From NCBI GenBank assembly GCA_039619475.1, contig CM077115.1, positions 514,930,815 to 514,994,814 on the forward strand: 64,000 nt of DNA, written 5' to 3'. The translations under genes were made by a program, and so were the position numbers. The notes below the pieces were generated by a model, which had not been told where the DNA came from, did no database searches, and worked only from the letters and a program-made list of their open reading frames with translations. The DNA comes from Icerya purchasi (lineage: Eukaryota; Arthropoda; Insecta; Hemiptera; Monophlebidae). Of the stretch, positions 45,865 through 58,379 are shown in pieces (positions within the stretch are counted from its first letter, which is position 1; every line of letters begins with the position of its first letter).

Positions 45865-48800
45865 AGAATATAATTTGATCACTAAAATCATCACTGATCA
45901 TTACTGCCTTTAGCATATCATAATGCTAAAAAATTGTATTAAAAAGCAGCCTAATTAGCTGTAGAATTCATATCAAAATTCAAAAAAACTTCAACTATTA
46001 ACTCGATCAAGCAAACATACAATTTTCATTTATAATATACAAAATGATATACAAATAAATATATTTTCCTTAAAATTGGGTAACAAATAATTATAAATTT
46101 ATAAGATACCGATAAAATTTTATCTTGTACAATCATATATTAATTTAAGAAAAAATGTCAGTAGTCTTTTTTTATAAATTAATTTCTATATTATCTTAAG
46201 ATATTAGTAGCGGATAAAAATCTATACTTCCATATCTTTAGTTTCCAACACATCTTTTATTGCGGCTAGTTTAAACAGCAACATTTTTTTCCCCTCCACA
46301 AAGAACACCTTTATTTTCTACACATATTTAGAATTTTTAAAAGGATTATCCACAGGATCTTAGCAAAACTATACAATACGAATAATCGGTTTAAAACGAA
46401 CTCAACTAGTTAAGAAAATAAATAAAAAAGTGCGATGACGGCGAACATTCTTTTTTACTAGCCTCAAAAACAAGATTTGTAATGAATAAATCTTGTTTCA
46501 ATAAAATATCCTTTTCTGAAAACACTGTATTAAATAACAATATTGAAGTAATAACGTATATTAAAAAATGAAACTGCACGCAATCGACCTATCACAACAA
46601 ATAACAATTTTAACATTTATTTTAAAAACATTTAGATAAAATCGTTATTAATATCAAAAAACAAGTACAATTTTTTTAATCATAAATGAAATAAGTTATA
46701 CTTCTTTTGGATCTTATTTGTAATTCACTTTATAATATACATCTTCTGCTTAACTTTTATGGTTCCACAGTTGAAATATATATATACATATACACAATTT
46801 TTTTTGATAAGAGTGTATTTGATTTTTAAATAAACACTTTAATCTTAAGGAATTGTTTGTATTTTAATAGTTTTTAGATTTCAACAAACCAGCGATAATA
46901 ATAAAATTCATATATTCAAAATTTATCAGGACAATGTAGGATGGTATTTTTACATCGAATTTTTAATCATAAAAGAATACTCATATATCACCTCTTTTTT
47001 CCCACAGCAGTTTATCGCAATATGAAATTAAAGATTAATACATTTCTGAAACTAAGCATTCTTAGATGTAAGTTTAGCATGAAATTAATATAAATAAATA
47101 AATAAGAAATAAAAATAACGTAACCTATAAAAATAACTTTTTAGTCCCTTCTAAATTCCGCTCCTTCAATTGGTTAACCGCAACATTCAAGATGTTTTGT
47201 TAACAAACAATTTTAATAAATATAAACGATTATTTAAATAACCACGTTATAAACAATATCGACATATTTAAAACACTTAGATATATCTCTAGAACAATTC
47301 TGACTTTCGAGCATTTGCTCCATTTTCAGTCATTTTAACGGCAATTTTAAAGCAGTTTTCTTTCGTTAAGAGTAAATTAGATTTTTTATTTTACAATAAT
47401 TATATATTAAAGCTAATTAAAAACCAATAACTTTGGAGTTTAGTAGATCAAATGCTATCTACCATAACGACAAGCGCATAATGGCTGAATTTTAATCTCA
47501 CGCAACAGATTTTAATCATTATGATGCATTTCATTTTATTTAATTTGTAATACTCTTCTGCGCAGGCCAAATTCATGAAGTTTTTCTAAATCGTAATTTT
47601 ATTATACAACGAAAAGCCATAAATGATAAATGGTATAACTTTATATCTACATTACCCATAACTCTGAGATGAGGTATTTCTTGCTTATAGTTAAAATACA
47701 CATATTTGAATATAGTATTACAATTTTCTTGTTCTACAGAAAATCATAGTATAATACGACTAAAACGCGCAGATGAGCATAATTGTATAATTTTCCAATA
47801 TTTTGAAAATTTATTAAGAAAACAATTGCACACAAATTCAATCTATCAGTTAAAAATAATTACTACCTTTAAAATTCAATAGATCACCCCTAAATTGAGA
47901 TATAAAAAAAAAGATGGAATGCAAACTTAACCTAACTACGCTATATATAACAAAAATTAACTGAAAATTCAGTCAGAAATATATAATAATACCAGTTACA
48001 ATCAAAAATGACCAAAAAAACGAAACGAAATTTTAAAAAAAAATTCCGTTAGTCTCGAGGCACGTGACAAATGAAAGCAAGACTTGAGTCACTTGAACTA
48101 AAACAACAACCAGGTATACTTATCCTGAAATAACTAAAAATCAGAAAGTTACCCGAGAAAACTTTTGAATCTTTCGGATTGATGTATTTTAAACAGCAAT
48201 ATTTCCGGTATCAGACACCCTTTTGAAGTGTACATAACTCACTTTATTTCAATATATAAAAACAGTAACGATAGTGTAACTTTGCATAGCAAAAAAACAT
48301 TAGTTGTGTCTCCAGCTGATTACTTTTTGCCAAATGTAAAACTTTAAAAAATATAGCCTCACTTGTTTACTCTTCAATTACTAGCATTGAGGGAAAAAAT
48401 AGCATAACATACCTACACAAATTTGGTTAGTATTTTTTATCTTCATACAGAAAAATTATTTTTCAGTCCATATAATCAAAGGAATCCTATTAATTTCGCT
48501 CAGCTAATATTTGAACTCATCTTAAGTACTTTAAATTAGACCAAAAATTATATCTATCGTGCAAATTAAACTATGACAATGCAATATTGTTCTTGAACTG
48601 AAATTTTCAATGATAAATTATAACTATAAAATATTGCCACAATAAAACAAAAAGATAAAAACGAATTTCTAAAATGCTAACTGAAAATTAACAAAATCAA
48701 GTACTGAAAAAGTTAAATTTTAAATTTCGCCTTTATACTTTACCTTTTATATTGCACAGTAATTTCAGCCACTCAAAAAATACTTCTCTGAATAGTAGTT

Positions 48801-49823
48801 GTTTAAAAAAAAAACTTTTTAAGTTAAAAATAATTATATAATTTTCGAAATATTATTTGTAGGATTACACATTTTAACACCTTATAGCAAATATCAATGA
48901 TACAGAGTGTACGTAAATATATAAGAAAATTAATACGTACGATCTATTTATTGCAAACATTAAGCATGAAAAAACTGTTAGAATATTTTTGATATTACAT
49001 TTGTGAATTATAGACAAAAAAAAAAAAAAAAAAAAAAAAAAAGAAATAGGGAAAACGAATTAAAACTGTGCCTTAAAATGAAAAGTTACTGAAACAAATT
49101 AACAATCTAGGAATGACGCGGAACATCTTAAAAATAGTTAATTTTTGCACTTAAACGCACACATTATTTTTAAACCTTACAAACAAAATTTTTACATTAA
49201 CAAATCAAACAATCTTTGGCATCCATACATGACTAAAACTTTTTACAATTATTTGCTAAGCGTGATGTACCGAACTTAAACTTTACGAGAACGAATATTT
49301 AGATCTTAAATGTTGACACTTAGAATCGCGTTCCATAATATATTATTACGACGAAGTTCAAAAAAGAAAAAAAAAAAAGGAAATTGAACCGATTTAATGT
49401 GTCATTATTATTTTTATAATGAAATGTTATCAACGAATTAAGCGATTTATATGCACCTGTTTCCTATTATTCGATATTAGCATTACGAATTGCTTTAAAT
49501 ATTTTAGAACATCTAATAACAGATTAATGGTAAGGACATCACCATAACTAAATTACCGTGAATTGTATGGCACATTACGGATTAACGATAAAAATATTCA
49601 GTGTCTTAAGTATATAATTCGGCGATAGGAGAGAGAGAGAGAGAAAATAAAACAAGAAAATAGTACTCTGGGAATGTAAACGCTATGATTCAATACATCT
49701 GTAAACTTACAATTATAAGAAAAGGAGGTAAAGTAAAACGTAAGAATAAGCGCGCTCGTGTAATAGTCTATATGTATGGTTCCGCAAGTTGCAAAATATA
49801 ACTAAATATATAAACAACAAAAT
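44290..49823 (-). other. probable long 3' UTR (or 3' flank) of the LC8 gene
   Basis: 5.5 kb without any recognised gene or TE coding remnant, in contrast to the rest of the window. The + strand is rich in A and, by eye, has more C than G, so the - strand is T/G-rich, as expected if transcribed with LC8. It holds an A27 run (49016-49042) and a T27 run (45834-45860), plus many AATAAA/ATTAAA sites on the - strand. LC8 genes of other insects are known for long alternative 3' UTRs; the true end cannot be set from sequence. Confidence 0.45.
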
Positions 49824-50511
<688 letters not shown>

Positions 50512-50513
50512 CT

Positions 50514-50988
50514 AATACTGAATATACATATAACAGAACTGTAAATCTATTTACGAACATGGTAAAATTAATTCAAAAACACTAAATATTATAAACATTC
50601 TACCCAGAATTCTACTATTCAATTCGAATATAAGTAACTGTTCTATCCATATTATTACTCATTTCATATCAAAACAGTTTACACCATTAATAAAATAAAA
50701 ATTACTTACAGCTATCAGTGTACTTCAAAGTCTTTACTTATAAAATATGTAATTAAAGCCAGAATTATAACATACGGTCATTATCAGTTTTATATACTAG
50801 AGTTTCAATGTATTAAATGGTTACTAGCGATATTGTACCGTTGCCGGCTTTTTGAATAATATACATATATGCGTATTAATACTCACAATATATAGATTAA
50901 TAATAAACAACAAACTAATATAAATTCTAATTCTTAAATTTTATTAATTTACAGCACTTCACAAACTTATTGCAAATCAACAACTTAC
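50514..50988 (-). other. LC8 5' UTR intron (proposed)
   Basis: A consensus donor GTAAGTTG at 50988-50981 and acceptor TATTAG at 50513 just 6 nt before ACAAAAATG frame a 475-nt intron in the 5' UTR. A spliced 5' UTR is usual for insect ctp. Confidence 0.55.
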
Positions 50989-51049
50989 ACTTCGAACTTA
51001 GAAACACTTTTAAAAGTTTATTAAATTTGGGTTGGCGGATAAAAAACAT

Positions 51050-51080
51050 AGATATATAAACACGCTCTGTGATTGGTTAA
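51050..51080 (-). promoter_or_regulatory. LC8 core promoter (CCAAT and TATA-like)
   Basis: On the - strand AACCAATC (51078-51071) is followed about 11 nt later by TTTATATATC (51060-51051). Transcription would start near 51020-51030, giving a short first exon that ends at the GTAAGT donor at 50988. Confidence 0.5.
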
Positions 51081-51099
51081 AACAGAAATGTCTTCTATC

Positions 51100-51544
51100 C
51101 GAAGTTTAGGGTGAAAAAATATTGATAATTGCAATTTTGGCGCCATATCGAAATGTATTAAATACTAAATTATTTGAAGTAATGAAAATAAAAAAAATGA
51201 TTGAGCAATACACATTTTAATCAGTTATTCACTGATTAAATATTCTTTGAAATAATGCGATATATAAATTTTACAGCTTTTTTGTAGTGAAAAATATATA
51301 TAAAATTGTTTGCTTAATATGGGCGAAATCAAAAAATTTTTAATAAGCATATAATTATATAACAATATATGTATTTTTAAAATATATAAAATACCTCTTT
51401 TTTTAATAATATAAATACACCATATAATGTAGTGCTCATTATTTGAATCCATATCACGCTAGGAAGTTGTGGCGACGTAGCCGGAAACGTGGCCATAGCA
51501 ACTGAATATTTTCGAGTCCCCAAACAGATTGTCAAAAAACAGCA
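51100..51544. other. LC8 upstream region
   Basis: AT-rich with a GC-richer patch at about 51455-51500. No gene recognised. Confidence 0.4.
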
Positions 51545-51552
51545 GTTAATTT
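51545..51552. repeat. 8-bp target site duplication, left copy
   Basis: GTTAATTT, repeated exactly at 53668-53675. Confidence 0.88.
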
Positions 51553-52265
51553 CAAGGTTCCCAATTTAGGGCTTTTCTCCATAAATTTAGGGGGGGAAAT
51601 GTAAAATGGGATTTTTTTAGGGCCCTAATATTTTTAGGGATCATTTTAGGGGCATTAAAAATACTCCAAATTTTTTTATTAGAAATTTGATAAATAACAA
51701 ACCTGACATCTAGTAAAATATCTTTTTACTAAGTAGTAACCTAATAATATAAGTAACTTCCTTTGCAAGTAGACATCTGAAAGTACTAAGTATGTAATAA
51801 TTGACTGCGCAATACCTGTTCGATTAGATAGATGGCAGCGTTTTTAAAATTTTTTGAGTTGACAATATGAAATCTTAATGTTGACAAATTTTGCATTAGT
51901 TAATTATTATCGTCTAATATAATTAATTCCATTTATATTTATCTAATAATAATAATAATGATAATAAACCTTTATTGAGGAAATTCTTAAACTATATAAC
52001 AAACATGAATAATATAAATTTGATATAGAAAAAACTAAATAAGTAAGTATTAAATTTCTCGGTCCATGATGAGCAAAGAGACCGTTCGATTGTATTTTTG
52101 TGTCGCCTTTATTTTATTAATAATTTTTGAAGTCAGACAACAGGTTCGACTGCCGTGTATTAAACTGGGTATAATAGTCGCGTTGAAAATTAAACTCTTG
52201 TGGTGATTGTTTAAAGGGCCCATTTGGAAGTATATGACGATTGCGATGCATCTGAAAGAAAACGT

Positions 52266-52400
52266 TTTGCAAACATGGCGAAATTTGGACTAGCGTTATT
52301 AACAGTTCCAATTTTAAACGTCAGTGTTGAACGCGCCTTTTCTATTTATATTATTGTAAAAAAAAATCGTCGCTTCGCGTCTTTACTTAGAGCCTATGGC
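52266..52400 (+). pseudogene. hAT transposase C-terminal dimerisation domain
   Basis: FANMAKFGLALLTVPILNVS followed by VERAFSIYIIVKKNRRFAS matches the hATC signature (LA..LL..P.SN...ER.FS...IK...R). Stop after RAYG. Upstream transposase is too degraded to read. Confidence 0.8.
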
Positions 52401-53039
52401 TAAAATTATGAAACATGGAACATGATTTAGCCTGATTTGCTGAATGCCGACTTTGTAACTGCTGTTGTTCTGTTGGGAAATTATGAATGAAGAAATGAAA
52501 ACAATTAAGAAATACCAAAAGTACTGATAATTGTTTTATTTTTCTGTTTGTTCTATATGGTCATTAGAAGTAATGGACCGTATGGGTTTATGATAACTAG
52601 AATACTCGTAACTGATATAATTTTTCAAATCGATCCTTTCAATGTAGCGAGCGAAGACTGTGAAGAGAGAGGGATCTTTCCCTTCTTTTTTTCGCGATAT
52701 ATCTTCCATCTATTATTTTCAACAAAAGTAGATGCAGCATTATAATGAAGAATACAGTAACCTGAAGACGTTGAAGGAGGGCAGTCAGGACCGGGGCAGA
52801 CGAACATTATCGAGACGCGGTTCAGCATCGACCAAATCAAACGTAATATGTGCATTCAAATGCACTGACTCATTATAAACCCGTTTGTCCTACTGCAGTA
52901 GTCCGCCGAACGGTTTATCGAATTCCATGGTAATTTGTTGAAGCTGAAAATTGAGAATTTCCAACAGCTCGGCTCCGATGATAATGTGCTGACTTACTAT
53001 AAATCCTTTGGAACTACTACAGTGGTATTCTTATTATAA

Positions 53040-53185
53040 GCGCGCTACTTTTGTCTCCCTTCCAGTGCGCTATTTTGTCTCCCTTTCGGTGCGCTATTTC
53101 GTCTTCCTTCCAGCGCGCTATTTCGTCCCCCTTCCAGCGCCCATTTCGTTTCCCTTCCAGTGCACTATTTCGTCTCTCTTCCCGC
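53040..53185. repeat. 24-bp minisatellite, about six units
   Basis: Unit GCGCGCTATTTCGTCTCCCT TCCA with substitutions; GC-rich and pyrimidine-rich inside an AT-rich hAT element. It creates an artefactual repeated open frame on the + strand. Confidence 0.88.
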
Positions 53186-53675
53186 GTAACATTTTCGGGC
53201 AGTTAAGTCCCGGCTAAAGTATGTTCCATGCTAAAATAAGTTACGAAGGAGGCTATATGGAAGTGCTTCAAAGCATTATGATGGTTCGATTCTCTCTACA
53301 GTGAAATAACCGATCTTTCATAAAACTGAATCCTTCAAAAAAATGTTAAGTTTGGTTAATGTTAAAATGTATGATTTCGAAAGTTCAGAAATCTCAGAAG
53401 ACACTGAAACTTTTTTTGAAATATTAAATACTTTATAATATAATATGAATAGATTAATTAAATGATTATTAAATAAATGAATAAATATAATATAAATGAA
53501 TTAATATAGCGATTTATGATAACGATAGTAATTATTATAATATATAAAGGTCAATATTAGTAGAAATAATAAAAATTTAAAAAAAATATTCAATTTTTTT
53601 TTAGGGAATTTTAGGGGTATTTCAACTTGAGTTTTAGGGGAAAGATTTTTAGGGGTTAGCAACCCTGGTTAATTT

Positions 53676-56600
53676 TATTCATAAATGAATGTTGAAGAGG
53701 TTGCTCTTCAAAAAGTAAAAAAACATGTGGGTGCAAGTTTTTATTTTCAATTGCTCTGGAAGTGGCATATTGTATACTCATATTGTATACTTTGTAGATA
53801 GATTTGAGGAAGTATCCCAAAATTATTTAATTATGTAAAAATATCAATATTGCCATTACAAATGTTTTCCTTACGTAAATCGCTGTATATATTTTAAGTG
53901 TAAATAATTGAAAATAACTGTTAATATACGGTTACTAATGTTATATTTTTTATATTATTCGAACGACATTCACAATTCACAGAAAATATATAATATTATT
54001 TATATTTTAATGAACTTAAAATTGTTCAAAACACATTAAAACGAATAACTAATGTATATAAAAAACAATAAATACAATAAAATAGTTTGACCGGTTTCGT
54101 CATTTATGCGACATATTCAGACGTAAAAATGGTCTGAAAAAAAAAAATATACAATTATAAGAAAATATATGAGCTTAGGAAAGCAGTTATTTGTTACATT
54201 AAGGTAAAATTCATTAATAACAATAGCTTTTTTTTGTTATATTTTTACTTCAAAAAAAAAAAAAAAAGCACTTAAGGTAAAACGATGATTTTCCCATTTT
54301 AAAGAAAATTAATTTTATTAAAAATTAACACATTTCGGTTGGAGGATTGATTAATAGTTTTACTTTCTGTGAACGAAGCCCATCTCATAGACAGATTTTT
54401 TATTTACTGCTGGAGATGGTTGTTCTGATTATGTTCTTGTCCAGAATAACGATGCCCGTATAATAGACGGATTTGAAATTTCTACTTCATATAACAAACG
54501 AAGTAAATATCACACACGGGTCTTGTTTACATGTCTGAAATCAGTATTCTTCACTCTACACTTTAACGCTTTCCTCTCCGTCGTATCGTTCCGTGGGAAA
54601 AAGTAATCGGCGCCTACTTCTCAGCAACGTTAATCGCACCATATGTTGCGCATTATTTCTTTATGGCTGTTTCGTTCTACGATTTGTAAACCAACTATTC
54701 TTCCTAGTTGTTTGTTTTTGGTGATATTTTAAAAGTAGCCAGAACAGGCAAAAAAAGGAATATAAGTTGATTGTGCAAAATATGCACTGAAAAGAAGAAA
54801 AGAGGAATGTTGGAACGACAGAAGGAAATTGTATATGAATTTAGTACACGGTGCGAAATACCACTGTTCTTACCATATTGCTTTTCCAATTTCTATACAC
54901 GATCTGACTTCTGGAATTAATTAATTTTTATCAATATATTTGCAATAAATGCTTTCGTTTTGTTTGTATATTTTTTGCCAATAATGAAATTAAATCGCGA
55001 AGATTTTATAATTACGTTTTTTATTAGCTCTTTTATTTTATTTTGTTTCGTTTTTTTCAGTTTTCCTGAACTTGGGATTCTAATTTTTTATTAATACTCA
55101 TTACCAGTATGTGTAATTAAATAAATAGGTGTTCATAAAATACCTTTCGTTGAATATTATTTTTATACTTCGTTTTGTTCAAATATTAGTTTTTCAGTTA
55201 TGAAAGTTTTATAATTATATTTTTTAATTCGCAATTTTACTTTATTCCGTTTTGTATTTTTGTTTTTCCTTACCTTAGGTTTGTAATTTTTTATTAATAT
55301 TTAGTACTAGCAAGTATAAATTACTAAATAATTGCTTGTAAATTGTCTGAAATATTATTGAGTATTTTTGACTTCGCTTTTATTAATTTCTACGACATGC
55401 AGTTAAATTTTTTTTTCTGAAGCTTCAAATCAGGTAAATTTTAAATGTTAATATCTCCATTTTTAATTGTCTCAATTTTTTGATTCTTTTTTGTAATAGA
55501 AGTATGAGGTTGGAAGATTATAAAAATCTAGTTGACAATTTTTTTTACTTTAATCTAAAATTTTGAAGGAGGCCCAAAAGCAAGCAAAAATCATCCGTTA
55601 CCACAGGGTTACTGGATTTTCCGTGTGAGAGACGGGTATCGTCGCCTAGGATAAAAACATTTTTAAAAGTGCCGCCCTATAGGATAAATCAAGATGCCCG
55701 TGTCACAAACTAGCATCGAATTCAATGTGTTAATCAATAACAAATTAAACATGTCAATACCAAGAAAATTGATAGAATTAAATTGTAGATGGTGCCATAT
55801 GTATTTGTAGGGATCATAGCATTTGACTTAAATTTACATATGATGTGTCATCGTAGAGGTCATAACTTCAATTACAAAAAAATAATAATTAATTATTGTT
55901 TATCAAAGCTTAGAAATGGATCAAATGCATATTTAAAATTTTGTTTAATAAATAGAGAATATTTCACAAGCCACTAGATTTAGCAAAAAAAATTATAAAA
56001 ATTTGCTGTATAATGCACAATTCCATGTGTAGAAGATATGAGAATTCTTATGACAATATTCTACAAGTAAAGCAATTATAATTTCATTTAAGTAGAGACT
56101 GCGTTACACATAGAGATGGATATCAAACGTTCGCAATAAGATACAAATTCACAAATTATTTTATAAATAATAGTGTAGTACCATGTAAAAACCAGAAAAT
56201 ATGGCAATGTTGTTCATTTTTAAATATTAATAGACTAAATTATCATACACATACATTTTTTTTTTTGCATTGGAATGATTATTATATATATAATAAAATG
56301 GGCGATGCTTTGTGTTAGCATTTTTATTAAATGTACTATAACAAAGAACTAAATCATTATTTGTAACACTGTATCAAAATATTTGCTGATCTGAATTTAA
56401 AATATATACTAAATTCTTAATCTGAAACATAATTTATTTAATGGAATTATAGTCTATAATAAAATTTTTAATAACTAGTTCACTATAACATTATCCACAT
56501 CAACATATATATATATATTTATATAAATGTAGAGCCTTATCTGAAGGGGAGTCAAGGTTCGAGCTCCCCCCTTTGAAACGTCTGCAAAATAATGATTGAT

Positions 56601-57235
56601 GGGATTAAATAGACCAAAATTCAGGTTAAGTTTATTTCTTTTTAATTTTTATCAAAAGAAAAGATAATAGAAATTTTCATGAATTCTATTGAAACGACTA
56701 TTTTTATTTGTTAGGATTCCGTACACATGAAATGTACGGGATCCTAATAAGATAGTTCAGAAATGACAAAAATATCAAATAAAAATCAATAACTCACGAA
56801 CGATTTGACTTATAAACATCAAAATTGTATCATAAATTACCATCGAAATTCTCTGGAAGATAATCTATAACTTTAAGCTAACCAATTACCCTGGACGGCA
56901 AAAGACCGTCAAGAATATATAATATGGAATTTAAAACGACCTCAAAAATCACTTAAAAATTTATAACTCATCATTAGATAACCCGTTAAAAGTGAAATTC
57001 GAAATATAAAGCAAAATGCGGAAGTTCTTTCATAAAATCAAAAAATTACGGTTAAAAAATTATTTAAGTCCTCTTCCCTCCTTTTAGGCCAAAAACAAAA
57101 AAAAGTGGATGTTCATGTAAATAATAGTTCAAATAAAAAAGTTGGGGAAACCAAAACGTACCTAAAACGTATGCATAAATGACCGCTTTATAGGAAAAAT
57201 GCTTATTATAATTTAATCATTTATATAATTTTAAT
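53676..57235. other. long AT-rich stretch, no gene recognised
   Basis: No coding sequence or TE domain identified. Noted points: GACCGGTTTCGTCATTTATG at 54089-54108, a motif that looks like part of a dispersed repeat; GC-richer patches at 54540-54660 and 55560-55700; a hairpin at 56714-56744. Confidence 0.4.
56714..56744. repeat. near-perfect hairpin
   Basis: GGATTCCGTACA, loop CATGAAA, TGTACGGGATCC: a 12-bp stem with one mismatch (G-T in RNA). Function unknown; may be the end of a foldback or helitron-like element. Confidence 0.7.
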
Positions 57236-57239
57236 AAAT

Positions 57240-57858
57240 AATCACTAATTTCGCCATAAACAGTTTCTGAACCTTATAAAGAATTTAAATTAAAGGAATC
57301 TTCCAAAAAATTTAATAATTTTATATTGTCATCAAAGAATACATCATTTTAATTTTAGCTGACTAGTTTTATATTTTAAAACTTTTTTAACATACTTAAT
57401 CAAGATAAAAGAAATAATCAATTTTTATCTTGTTCTAATTGTTTATGTTTATTTATTCTATAAAGATTCATTCAATATCTTTATAATTGTAAAATTTCTT
57501 TAAACTTATCCAGTGCAGTTTGGCTTTTTTTTTAAAATTCAACAATCATTTTTACTTTTGACAAAACTGCCTTTATTTCCCAAAGCCCTTTCTGTACAAC
57601 CAAATTTAAAGTATGTACAAAGTAGCTAATATTTGAACCCCCTTCTCTGATAGCTACATTATCACTAACAATGACCATTACTTTTTGTTGAATTTTCTAT
57701 TCTTCAATTTTTTTTTTAATGCAATTATTTAAATTTTCAGCTGTATGCCCTCAGGAAAATTAAAACAGTCTAAAATATTTGACTTCAGGATTGCACTAGG
57801 ATCTATAAAATGTGCTGTTATAAAAAAAGAACTGATGCTATTAACTGTCGTGCATGAA
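57240..57858 (-). pseudogene. hAT transposase remnant (ZBED-like)
   Basis: On the - strand, in mixed frames: TAHFIDPSAILKSNILDCFN (TAHFID is the classic start of the hAT catalytic region), FPEGIQ, VMVIVSDNVA (third block, D-N-A), YFVHTLNLVVQKGLWEIKAV (C/H..H.LNL block). Several stops; 57240-57470 is poorly readable. The N-terminal side is interrupted by the MITE at 57859. Confidence 0.75.
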
Positions 57859-58152
57859 CAAGGGCGTCGCCAGCCGATGAGCTAGGGAGGGGCAAGATAA
57901 GTTGCCTGCCGCCAGGGGGGGAGGCAAGATGATAGAAAGAGGATATGAGTTATAGGAAAAATAAAATTTATAAGTTGTAAAGGCTTAATATTTTATTAAA
58001 CAAGAATAAAATTTTAATTAAAACACAAGTTTTCCAAATTGTCCATGATTACGCGCCTATGAATACTCATCAATGCCAGTTGATTAAAAAGTTTCAAGGC
58101 TTCAGGGGGGAGGGCAGCTGCCCCTCCCTGCCCCCCGCTGGCGACGCTCATG
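57859..58152. mobile_element. hAT-type MITE, 294 bp
   Basis: Ends CAAGGGCGTCGCCAGCC and, on the other strand, CATGAGCGTCGCCAGCG, flanked by the 8-bp duplication TGCATGAA (57851-57858 and 58153-58160). Subterminal G-rich tracts (CCAGGGGGGGAGG; CAGGGGGGAGGGCAGC). Inserted in the hAT remnant. Confidence 0.85.
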
Positions 58153-58171
58153 TGCATGAATCAGTTATTAA

Positions 58172-58375
58172 CCCGGCATCATTGTGGTCGGGTATCTAAT
58201 ACCCAATGGTTCTTAAAACCCTAATAATTTTAAAAGAAAATACTAGCGTTATTTGCCGCTCACAGAAGATGCCGTCGTTGGCCTCTTCGAGAGTATTAGT
58301 GTCACTGCGGCTATAGTGGAGTTTTCACGTCTGTAAAGAGTGCGCGGGTACGTTATATCCGGCCACGATGACCAC
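58172..58375. mobile_element. possible piggyBac-like MITE
   Basis: Starts right after TTAA (58168-58171) with CCCGGCATCATTGTGGTCGG; the other end is a diverged inverted copy (CATCGTGGCCGGATATAACG on the opposite strand) and is followed by ATAA, one change from TTAA. 204 bp, non-coding. Confidence 0.45.
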
Positions 58376-58379
58376 ATAA

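Larger units (their letters stand above)
51553..53667 (+). mobile_element. hAT transposon, degenerate
   Basis: 2115 bp. Ends CAAGGTTCCCAATTTAGGGC and, on the other strand, CAGGGTTGCTAACCCCTAAA, flanked by the 8-bp duplication GTTAATTT. Both subterminal regions have repeated TTTTAGGGG motifs. Inside are a hATC domain remnant (52266-52400) and a 24-bp minisatellite (53040-53185). Confidence 0.88.

Noticed and set aside
53008..53217. Protein with repeated RYFV.LP motifs
   Set aside because: It is the translation of the 24-bp minisatellite inside a hAT element.
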